Origin: Glandiceps talaboti
Lineage: Eukaryota; Hemichordata; Enteropneusta; Spengelidae
DNA: 64,000 nt
Assembly (NCBI RefSeq): GCF_964340395.1
Contig: NC_135564.1
Location: 554,001-618,000, forward strand
Reading direction: 5' to 3'
Each line of letters starts with the position of its first letter. Position 1 is the stretch's first letter. A program made the position numbers and the translations under genes. Below are positions 1 through 25,321 of this stretch, in pieces. The notes under the pieces are model-generated. The model saw only the letters and a program-made list of their open reading frames with translations, did no database searches and was not told the origin of the DNA.

Positions 1-175
1 GGGTAAGCCAAGATTAGTAAGCAAAGAAGTCGTCTATGGTCCATATTCAAAATTTCAAAATAGAATTCTCATATTTTGAGTCATCTTTACAGATAGAAAG
101 AGAAAATTAATGCTGGAAAAATAAGTTTAAGTAATGGATATTTGGATGTTCCTTTAATCCTTTCATCTTTTGCAG

Positions 176-14515
<14,340 letters not shown>

Positions 14516-15765
14516 ACCACTAATAAATCATCTGTAAAACTGTAAAATTTCAAGAATTTCCATGTCTATTTCAGACCACTGTTGACATTTAGTTGCCCCA
14601 CTCCAAGCAATTGTAGACTTGAAATTTTACAGTTGTAAAATATTTTTAACACCTGTTCATGGTGTTATTGAATATGCAGGGTTTTTTACCAATATTTCTG
14701 ATGGTGCTCAAGAATCACACATTCATATTTTTCTAAACTTAGGAGTAGTTGAAAGACATAAAATGTTTTGTGAAACGTTTTTCTACTCATATTTTTTAAA
14801 GGTTTATATATCTAATTTGGTATTGGTGCTAGATATTTTATCGCCTGAATTTCATATGGTGCTGTTAGAGTTTTTTGAAATAGCCTTTAGAAGTGTGTAG
14901 ATACTACCTCTAACAATTTATAGTATAAAAGATTGCTGCAACAACTGATCCTGTGAATCAATCTTTGCAGTCAGTATCAAGATGACTGAACCTTTGTGCC
15001 AAGTGGACTGAAAAGTTGTTATTCTTGTCTGTTGTAGGAGAGTAAGCTAGATAAAGATGACATAACTTTGTGCATAGTTTGAATGTCTAATAATCAAAGA
15101 TGGTTGACCTTTGTGCCAAATTTAAATATTTGTTAATCAAAAGTTGGCTGACCTTTGTGCCGAGTTCAGATGTCTTTCTTTCTCATTACTTTGAGATGTG
15201 CATATATGAATGTAAGCCAATATTACAAATATGTCCAAACAAAGTGTTATTGTATTTGCAAAGGAAAGTCAGCTATGATTCATTCATAGGGTCAGTTTTA
15301 ATCAATCTACACATTTTCAAGAAGAGATACACTTTAAGGACTTATTTCAGTCAAAGTTTATTTCCCAGTTTATTCTACGTTGGTAGTCTTGGTTCACATT
15401 GGATCACAGGGTATAACACATCTGATTTTCAATCATTTTAAATATTTGAAGAACTGCTGCATTGCAAGTTAAACTTATTGTCATTTTAGTTGAGTGGGGC
15501 TAATCCATAGTATAGGACTAGTAACTGGTCTGAAATATTTAATACAGTACAAAGTTAGATCGTGTCTGCCAAGTCTATTTGACAATTTTTTTAGTCACCG
15601 TGGAAACTTTTTATCCACTTTTTATCCTACATACATACTGACTGCAATCTTCAGCTGTATTTTATTGTTATTCCTTGACCTTTTCATTTTTTTCAAGTCA
15701 TGATAAACCTGTAATAAGCTGTTCTACTTCACTGATTTATAAATAAAGGCTGCCCTTTCCTACAT
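14516..15765 (+). other. Collagen 3' UTR with poly(A) signal
   Basis: AT-rich sequence follows the collagen stop with no coding signal. AATAAA at 15742-15747 is the best poly(A) signal. An earlier AATAAA at 14522-14527 lies only 7 nt after the stop and is less likely to be used. Confidence 0.7.
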
Positions 15766-15769
15766 ATAA

Positions 15770-16490
15770 GTTTGTGTCTGTGAGTTTGTAGTGTATGCAA
15801 GCTGGTGTTTTACAAATTGATTGGCTAATTGGTGTACATGTACTTTAATAGCAAGAATACGTGATGTATAATACACTTTATAATCTGATTGAAATGGACA
15901 GACGAGCTCAATAGTATTGATATCACAAAAATAGAAATAATATTGGAGATGATAATGTAATGCAATTAAACATGCAAATGATCATCAGAGTACCCTTTTT
16001 CAATTCACCATGTTCCAGAAAGGCTCAGTTTAAGGAGTTACCTTGCAACCTTGGGCCAATGTCTATCCTCTGACATCATAAATTTAAATGCCGATGCTGT
16101 TGAGCATTACAATTATTACCCCTGGCTCGGATCTACAGTGACACAACAGCCCTTTATACTTCAACTCCCTGGGGAGCATACAATCCATTGAAGCCTTTAT
16201 AAGTACATAGGATTAAAGCATTCACATTGCAACCTATATCCTACCAGGTCTTCAATTATACAGCTTGGTTGACTGAAATACATTAGTGGTTCAAATCTTG
16301 CCCGACTTGCAGATTCCAAGCCACTCTAACCATTCCTCCATCTTGACTCGACATCAGGATAGTGTAAACATTGGAAGTACTAGAACAGTATACTGCAAGT
16401 TTATGGAACTCTGTCAGTAAACTCTGCAGATGCCTCCCTACTGAGATGATGATGAACTAACATCCATTCAATCACTGTTGTATCAACATA
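15770..16490. other. Intergenic sequence, nothing recognised
   Basis: AT-rich sequence after the collagen poly(A) signal. No exon, RNA gene or clear repeat was seen. Confidence 0.5.
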
Positions 16491-16499
16491 CATGTTTTG

Positions 16500-16998
16500 A
16501 CAAGTTTTAGTTTGTGTCTCTCTTAGTAAACCAAAGACTCAATTACCAGAGTAATATGTGGAACAACTCGTCAGTTTTAGTTTGTGTCTACCATAGTAAA
16601 TGGAAGACTCAATTACCAGAATAATATGTGGAACAAATCATCAGTTTTAGTTTGCGTCTATCTTAGTAAACCAAAGACTCAATTACCAGAGTAATATGTG
16701 GAACAACTCATCACAGTTTTAGTTTGTGTCTATCTTAGTAAACTGAAGACTCATTCAATTACCAGAGTAATATGTGGAACAAATCATTAGTTTTAGTTTG
16801 TGTCTATCATAGTAAACCAAAGGCTCAGTTACCAGAGTAATATGTGGAACAACTCATCACAGTTTTAGTTTGTGTCTATCTTAGTAAACCAAAGACTCAA
16901 TTACCAGAGTAATATATGGAACAAATCATTAGTTTTAGTTTGTGTCTATCTTAGTAATGTAAATCAAAGGCTCAATTACCAGAGTAATATTTAAGACT
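16500..16998. repeat. About 70-bp tandem repeat, about 7 copies
   Basis: Units contain AGTTTTAGTTTGTGTCTATC, then CTCAATTACCAGAGTAATAT. Intergenic. Confidence 0.9.
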
Positions 16999-17564
16999 CA
17001 AAGAAAGACTAGTTCTTACAATCAAAGGAAATAGAGGATGAAACCAAGCAACAAAAGAAATCCAAATCAAACAACATCAGATCAATCAATCAATCAAAAA
17101 AATAATTTGTAGAGCGCCAAAATCCAGGCAAAGTTCTGTTCAGGGGTGCTGGATGGTTAATCCACACCGTAGGCTTTACAAAACAAATGTGTGTTCAGAT
17201 GTGTCAAATGTATTGTCAACAGATGCACTGTACAATATTTTACCCACAACTCTCTCTGATTTGTACTGTTGGACATCATCTCCTTGAAGTCAGCCAATAG
17301 ATCTCACCAGTGTACACAGTTTTGTAAAAAAACAACAAAAAAACCCAATAATTTCGAAATTTGCAAAGCATAGAATTGCCAGTAATGAGTTTCTGAATAC
17401 CCATTTTGATTGGTTCAGATATCAATTATTTATTGTGGGAAATATAAATATTTCAAATTTGTCAAGATTTTCTTGAAATTCATGCAGGTACATTTGCAAA
17501 ATAAGGAAACTATTTGCACCTGTTATGACTCTGCCATAGATATAGATTTTTTCTAAACAGGTAT

Positions 17565-19372
17565 AAGGGACCGGTCAGTTTCTTCGGCCTGGGGGGGGGG
17601 GGGGGTCACCCTGTTTTTGAAATTGGCAGTAGGGGGGGGGGGGGTCATGCTGTTTTGAAAATTGTGGATAGGGGGGGTCATTGTGTTTTAAATTGTGATG
17701 GAAGAAAAAAATCTTTTCTACAATGGCATATAGCCTTGTCTGAAATGTGGTACATGTCAATATTTGTTCTTGTCCCTGTTTCTTACATGAATTCTTTAAT
17801 ATTACTTATTAGTTGAAACATAACTATACATATACATATGCATGTATTACCTAGCTACCACACTAGTTACAGAACATGTCATGTAAATGCTTGGCTGTTT
17901 CACAACCAATGCTTCACTTATATTGCAGTTTGGGGCAAAAGTGAACTTGAAGGTTTCGTAACGGCAATTTTCATAGATAGTTTATAAATGAAGTTAATCT
18001 AAATTGTTCTACTCGTCATGTTATTGACACTACAAATCACCACATCTCATCAGATTCCAGTTTCTATTATACACTAGGTATGACCACCTAAAGTTCTCTA
18101 ATACCGGTGACTTTATTATACATATATTAATGCCCCTATACTAATGTTACATGTCTATTTTATGTGATATAGGAAACTCATTTAAAACGTACGTTTACGA
18201 TAGCTTTTCGAAGCTTGGAAATATTACCTCAAAGGTTATGAATAACCTAAACATTGCCTTAGTATCTCAAGCAAAAAACTCTATATCGGCCAGGGGGAAA
18301 ACCCCAAGGACTTCCTCACCCCAGAGGTCACTCATGCATTCAACCAACAATCAGATGCACCAACAACCTTTTTACTGTCATAATGGTATTAAGCTTTTCT
18401 TAAATATTTTCACCCTATTCTAATTTGAGATGATACTGTCTTTCAAGATGTGAAATGTTTGCCAAGATAGTCTAATATTGCCTTAATCTCCAAATCTCCC
18501 CTACCAATGATACTACCATTAGATGTGCTGACCTTTACTACATGTATATAATGATGTCATTTAACTTTTTAAGAACATATTTCAACCCTATGTAAGTTAT
18601 AAAGAATAGTTTATGATACTTGCTGTCTTGTAAAGCATGGATTAAGTTATTGCTTGAAAGGGTCTAAATAGCGTAAATATTGGCTATAAGAGTAAAAAAC
18701 CTCCAGGGCTTGTAGGGGGAGACCCCCTAGGACCCCCCCCCCCCCAATGAGGTGTACACATCCCAGTCTCAAGATCTCCCCCCCCCCTACCTCTTACTGT
18801 CAAAATCCTATCAAACTATATTTCAAAAATATTTCAACCTTATGTAGTTGCTTTTTACATGTTGGTGCTGTCTTGTAAAGATTGGAAATGATTTTCTAAA
18901 AATGTCTGAATAGTCTCAAAATTGACTTTTCAGAGTTAAAAACCTCCTGGGCTTCTAGGGGGAGACCGAGGACCCCCATGACAGCTGTACATATTCCCTT
19001 CTCAAGCTTTCCCCCTACCTTTCACTGTCAAGATGCTATTAAACTCCTTTTCAAATATATTTACAATGTGTAGTCAATAATTATAATTATGATAGTGCTA
19101 ACCCGAGATGTTATAAAGTAGATGCAAGACAGTCAAGCAGTCCACACTGAGTCACGATAAAAAAATACCTGTCACTCATGTGAATATCATATATGGGGGG
19201 GGGGGGGGGGGGTCCATCATGTTTTAGAATTAAGTGATAGGGGGGGGGTCAGCCTGTTTTGGGTTTTACAGATAGGGGGGGGGGGGGGGTCAGTGACTTT
19301 TTGTTGGCCCGATTTAAGAATCCATCGCCCCCACCCCCCACCCCCCAGGCTGGAGAAACTGACCGATCCCTA
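17565..19372. mobile_element. 1.8-kb non-autonomous DNA transposon with terminal inverted repeats, copy 1
   Basis: The left end reads AGGGACCGGTCAGTTTCTTC and the right end, reverse complemented, reads GGGATCGGTCAGTTTCTCC. Both continue into GGCCTGGGGGG or AGCCTGGGGGG, so they form terminal inverted repeats of about 30 bp. TA dinucleotides flank both ends, compatible with a TA target site. Subterminal motifs of G-run plus GGGGTCA..CTGTTTT recur three times at the left and three times at the right. The interior carries about three diverged copies of a block with CTAGGGGGAGACC. A second, right-truncated copy lies at 40081-41820. No transposase is visible; the small frame at 18151-18423 has no recognisable domain. 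Confidence 0.8.
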
Positions 19373-19590
19373 GCATCAGACCTGATGTATAACACAAGAA
19401 ATTTATGTTATAAAACTCTTCATAAAAACTGACTACTCTATTTAAGTTGGCGATACTTTGACACTACAAAGTATTTTATTTAAAGCCTGTGTTGAATTTA
19501 GTTATTAGTGCATTCTTACGCAACATTTCAAACTTTCTTAATCATTCTTTCGTCACGTATTATTTAAACATTATTGTTATGCTTTGAATG

Positions 19591-19979
19591 TTAAGAAATG
19601 TGGCTTATTGGGGAAACTATAAAATAGGGAACCTCCATGCACACCAGCTGGAAAGTTAAGAAATGTGGCTTATTGGGGAGGTTATAAAATAGGAAACCGC
19701 CATGCACACCAGCTGGAAAGTTAAGAAATGTGGCTTATTGGCAAAACTATAAAATAGGGAACCTCCATGCACACCAGCTGGAAAGTTAAGAAATGTGGCT
19801 TATTGGGGAAACTGTAAAATAGGGAACCGCCATGCACACCAGCTGGAAAGTTAAGAAATGTGGCTTATTGGGGAGGTTATAAAATAGGGAACCTCCATGC
19901 ACACCAGCTGGAAAGTTAAGAAATGTGGCTTATTGGGGAAACTATAAATTAGGGAACCTCCATGCACTCCAGCTGGGAA
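19591..19979. repeat. 65-bp tandem repeat, 6 copies
   Basis: Unit starts TTAAGAAATGTGGCTTATTG and includes CCATGCACACCAGCTGG. Copies start at 19591, 19656, 19721, 19786, 19851 and 19916. Confidence 0.95.
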
Positions 19980-20315
19980 GAATTGTGAATAAGGTATTGT
20001 GAGATTGAGAGTCAGATGGTTGTCCGTTGATCTCATACTGTATCTTTCCATGATCAGTTCATTGCTATTGTCTTTGCCATACTTACACTATAGCGCCACC
20101 ACAGGCCTTTCTGAGATCATGAGAGACTGGTCGATTTCTGTTTGTGGCTGGAGTTTCCAGGTGGATTTTTTCAATGGCACATTAAAAAGTCGCTGATCAC
20201 CTTTGTAACCCAAATGGGATGACATCTTTAGAATGATGACCCATCCACATTTTATGTTTTTCAGTTTTCAAAAAAAAAAAAAAGCCTACTGGAAGCATGT
20301 TCAGGTGTCATATTA

Positions 20316-20321
20316 TTTATT
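20316..20321 (-). promoter_or_regulatory. Probable PSMA2 poly(A) signal
   Basis: TTTATT on the plus strand (AATAAA on the minus strand) about 450 bp after the PSMA2 stop; the nearest canonical signal seen. Confidence 0.5.
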
Positions 20322-20772
20322 GGTACATATAATTGAAAGCTTTGACATAATTTCATATTTTACTATTGCAATATAACACCAACTGTTAACATTACTGCCA
20401 TAATGTCAGATGATAGGACAGTCTGACATATAATAGGCTATACTGAAATATTCTTTTGTTGAGGGCGCTCCGTATCACTCGGTCATTTACATAAGTGATA
20501 AATAGAGCCCACACATCAAACATTCTGACTGGCTTTAACAATAGCCATAGATCTTAGCGTGAAGTTCTTCAGAGGGGTTGAATTGCCATTATCTAAGAGT
20601 AACAGCCCATACTGACTTGAAAGGAAAATCATCTCTTATCATCATATCCTAGTATGATACAATATAGACAGTGTTATAAATGACAACAATAGGAACTGAA
20701 AATACTATAAAATGGTCTAACATATCAAAACAGTTCTTGATCTCTTCTTCAAATGTCAATACATGTGATGTC

Positions 20773-21961
20773 TTATGCAATAGATGCAAGGTAATCTTTC
20801 ACTTCAGCTGGGGTAAGTCGACGGAATCCTGTTTCATTACATATTCCAATCTCAATGTTATCTTCTGTCATTTGCCCTTCAAAACTCTCCTGCAAAAAAC
20901 CAAATAAATGATTTATGAATATTTTGTTATTTTTGTTACATGTAAAACTGCACGTGTCTAACTTCGAGTGTTAGATGTGCCGTGTCATTCAGCTCTAACC
21001 AGTCTTCTCTTTACTGGCCAATAGGTATGGCATGATAAGCTTTATGGCCCAGATATGGTTTTGTGCACTGAGGTTATATGGATGAAGGGCCAAACTTTAG
21101 GAGGGCCCATAAGCCATAATACCAAGTGTTCAACATCAAATCTAATTCAGTGAAAAGCTATTTTGCACAAGTCTTTGCTGTGTGTTGAGAAATTAGTCTC
21201 TCCCTGTGTAACTGAGTGTTGTGATGCTTGGAAACTATGACATCCATCGTAGAACATCAACTCCCTGCTCCCAACTCTATTACAGTTCTAAGAATGAAGC
21301 ACACACATACACACAGTAATTTGGGTTCAAATAGATTTTTGGTAATGCTAAAACCAGTGGCAGTGTCTATCAATATGTGAAAGTGTTTAGCTGAAACCAT
21401 GTAGATTTTCATAGTAAATAAGTAAGGGAAATTTGCTGTTCTCTCTCATATTTACCTAAACAGTAAGACATATCATTTCCACTATGAATAATGTTGAACA
21501 GTTACATATACTGTCATAATTATAATAGAGTTGAAAGGTTGCAGTTTTGAACTACATTGGACAATCAACATGTTAAATTGTAATGCTGAACTTTCATATG
21601 TAGTTGAGAGTCGACAGATGAACACTAAATGTACATCAGATTATGGTCAATTTTGTCTTTAAACTTACTTTGAGTGTAAGTATAGCTGTATGTACTGCAT
21701 CTTCTAACTCCAGATCTTCATTATATCTTTTTTCCAGGAATGTTTTCCCATTTACAAAATTCTTTCCCATTGCAGTGGCTTTCCATGCAAAATAAGCCCC
21801 AGACGGATCACATTGAAATAAATAGGGTTTCTTTTCATCCTCACTCCAGCCTGCTACGAGTAATGACACACCAAATGGACGTACACCACTATGGGAAAAT
21901 AGAAATTAAAAAAGTTACCCCAATTTCAGTCATTTTTACCCTCCACAAGGGATGAAAAGTC

Positions 21962-22053
<92 letters not shown>

Positions 22054-25000
22054 TGTCTGTGTCTGTCTGTATCACTGTTTTCTGGAAGATGGCTGGCTCA
22101 TTCCAAATGTAATTTGGTGCACATATTCTTTAGGGTAATGGCTAGAACTGATTAGGTTTTGAAAAACAGCATGAATATTAATGAGCAATTTATGTAATTT
22201 AAGTTTTTCCTAATTTGCTTATAGATTAATAGATAAATCCATATAATCTCTTCTTTGATCAAAATTGAAAACGTTTTCATATATAAATTTTTCAATATTG
22301 AGGAGTGAGTTTGCTGCCAGAATGCAGTGCATTTATTAACATGTCTGTAAATTTAAATAATTTCATTTAAAAAACCATTACACCTGTTCTACTACATACT
22401 TAGATTGATATCACAAACTCCATTCAGATTTCTTATAGTTTGGCACACCTTTTTGTCAATTGCGGAAGTATATCATGTACTATAGCCAAGATTTTTGCAT
22501 TCCAGCAATTATTATGTGTAGGAAAAAATCAAGACTGTCCTTACAGAAGGCATTCATTCAGTTTAAATCTGGTCTGAAGAAGAATCAAGTACCAGATAAC
22601 TGAAAATGGGGGCTGAAACTTTTCATAATGTATGCCTACAGCATGGCAATACAAGAAACAGTTAATCACAGACTTGGGTGTTAATGGACTTCAAAAAGAA
22701 GAACCAGACCTACATGTATAGGAATTAGCATGAATGTCATCAACTTGGGAAGGGATGATTTTCAAAGTACATCACAATACTGTCTTAGCACCCCTAGTGG
22801 CCACACTGTGTAATCTTTTAGATTACTGGAATATGATGCTAATGTACTGAAGTTGTCTGTCTCACTCAGCTTTGTATCAACTCCAGTAGCAACTCCAGTA
22901 GATTGTTCAAAGCCAGCATACCCTCTACTGAGGGAGAACATTTTTTGTTGTGGGTCAAACAGATAAAAACGGGGGTTTCTTGCAAGTCACCACATAATAA
23001 GGATAGGGGAACACCAAACAAATTTTGGTGGACGGCACGGGTCACAAAAATTGCTGTCATTCAGTGATGCATCAAACTGGCTGAGCGGGCACACTGTCTA
23101 AAGTATTGCTAAATTGTATGGCATGGTAAATATTTAATTGTTAACATAGACCCACTTACCCAGATTGTGTATATTCCTGCATTACTGATGCTATTCTCCC
23201 TACAAGCTGTGATGTTGGTATCTGTTCATTATATGTCAGATAATACTGCTGTGCAATTTTTCTTGCTCTTCGAACTAGAACCCTGTTATGTAAGGAAATG
23301 AAATGAAGAAAGGAAGTTATTGTAACTAGCTACACATTCTGTTGTCTTCAGACTTTTATACATAGGAGCAAGTTAGTTAGTATATACCATTCTATGATGT
23401 CTTAATTAATATGGAAACTGAGGCAATCTTTTGTTATGGACATTTTCTATACCTACCATTATCTTAATGAACCATTACTGCAGGAGGATACTCATGGCAT
23501 ATCATACAAACACTAACACCACCTTATGCATCATACCATGACCATTGAGGGTCATGGCACCATTCCCAGGATAAAGGCGAGTGGCTGTCAGTCATCAAAA
23601 TATTGCAAGTACCTGATATTTTTACTGCACTGTTGGTTGATGAAATTAACTTTGTTGAGACTTCTACACACTGAATGAAATTATTCAAACCTTATTATTG
23701 TTTTCATGGGAGGGCACTGTTGATGTGTGAGTCCTTACCTGTAGTCTGGTCCCATACCACTGTATATCATACCAACATTCTTTGTTATACTTTCCACTTT
23801 GTGGACACTGTGTTCATCATATAGTATGGATTTCTGTTTCTTCTCTGTTGCAACCACGACACCATTAGATGCTTTTATACCGACACTTGGAGCACCAGCT
23901 GCAACAGCATTGAGTGCATACTCTATTTGCACTAGCTTGCCAGAGGGGCTGGAGTCAAAGAAAAATTAGTCAGATAACTATCAGGGTTCATGAACTCCTA
24001 GAAACTCCTAACAAGTCCTGGAAAAATGTGTTCAACTCCTGGAAAATTGAATGACTGACTGATCAACTTTAGGTCCTAAAATGTTGATTAGATCATGATT
24101 AGATGGGCCAATGACTCAGTGAGAAATGTGCATTAAAAGCAGGCGTGCTGACAAATACAATATATTTCACTTATCAATACTCCTGGAAAATTCAGGAAGT
24201 TTATTTGACTGCTCCTGGATAACTGATGAAAAACTCTGCGCGGGGCCAGGAATTTTATTTGACTTTAAAATTAAATGTGTGAACTGTGACTGTAATGTTG
24301 GAGGTTTACTATTATTACATTATCTTTCTTAATTGAAAAGATTACACCCTCTAATACATTATTCTGAATAAAATCATAGATGATACCATTGTTGTTAAGT
24401 TACAATCATAGAAAGGAAAGGAAAGATCAAAGAATATTTGAAATAATAAATGATGAAATAAAAAAACTTGCTACAACATTTGATATTTTATTCATAAATA
24501 TCTCAATGCTATCCTGATGCTGTGCACAATAATTATACCATTAAGCTAGTAAATCTCTACAAAGATTAAATTGATGTAATTGTAACTATAAATGCACAAG
24601 AACAGAACATATAACATAACAAATGAAATACTAGCAGAAAGGTTTGTTAGCTTCTGTGCTGGAAAGAAGTACAATGGGAAAGAGTAACTCACTGAAGTTG
24701 GCATTCATACAAGATACCATAAATGTTAATAAATAGTCACAAAATCACACCTTGTTAATGTAAAATCGTAGAATAACAACAAAATGAAATGTCAGTGATA
24801 TGTCAACGTGCATGCATTGTGAACTATTACTGTTGTGTACAGTGTAGTGAGTTTGCAAAAAACTCAAGCATTGGCTGAAAGAAGGGTTTCTACAAAGTAA
24901 GACAAAATATTCCACGAAAATTTCGGAGATAAAAATTATTGAACAAATTTTGTATTCTAAGCGTGTAATGTATCGTCCAGCCAAAAAACTACCTGAGACA

Positions 25001-25054
25001 TTGAATGCAAAATTACCTGAATGTGGTCAACGAGAAACTGTACCGCTCCGACAT
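20773..25054 (-). CDS. PSMA2: Proteasome subunit alpha type-2
   Basis: Non-catalytic alpha-ring subunit of the 20S proteasome. Five exons on the minus strand, in transcript order: 25017-25054, 23739-23948, 23160-23282, 21669-21888, 20773-20889. The total is 708 nt, giving 235 aa against 234 in human. The start is fixed by ATG at 25052-25054, giving [13 protein letters not shown], which joins to [16 protein letters not shown], the A-type proteasome N-terminal signature. Later blocks [62 protein letters not shown] and [16 protein letters not shown]-stop cover the whole family length. All exon phases match. It is divergently paired with MRPL32 over a 267-bp gap. Confidence 0.98.
21961..22065. 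repeat. (GT)n microsatellite in PSMA2 intron
   Basis: About 100 bp of almost pure GT dinucleotides just outside PSMA2 exon 21669-21888. The Val/Cys frame across it is spurious. Confidence 0.97.
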
Positions 25055-25321
25055 CTTGAAAAGTGAATTGTGGGAAATAGGTAAGGTCACCGGAATTCAC
25101 TATTTTATTCAAGGGATGCTAGGTCATACGTTTTATATATTTTAAGTATTCAATCATTATATATCAGAGTTTGAGCCTACACCATTGGAATAGTGATATA
25201 AATAGAAAAAATTGTCATCCTCAATAATTCCATTGTATTTTTTATCACAACTTTTGCGTAACATATCATTTCATACTTACCACATCACCTGTCATGGGTA
25301 TAGTTGAGTCCACCAGAAAAT
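25055..25321. promoter_or_regulatory. Bidirectional promoter region PSMA2 / MRPL32
   Basis: 267 bp separate the two divergent start codons. No TATA box is obvious for either. The MRPL32 start is embedded in TATGGCGGCGC, resembling the YY1-type AANATGGCGGC element common at start codons of housekeeping genes. The same head-to-head gene pair is adjacent in human (chromosome 7p14), so a shared promoter is likely. The exact transcription start sites cannot be read here. Confidence 0.7.

Noticed and set aside
18151-18423. 90-codon frame, with a similar one at 40769-40981
   Set aside because: Shared because both lie in copies of the same transposon. The copies differ by frame-changing indels, and no domain is recognisable.
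22866-23060. 64-codon minus-strand frame in a PSMA2 intron
   Set aside because: Not needed for the complete 235-aa PSMA2, has no splice support and no recognisable motif.
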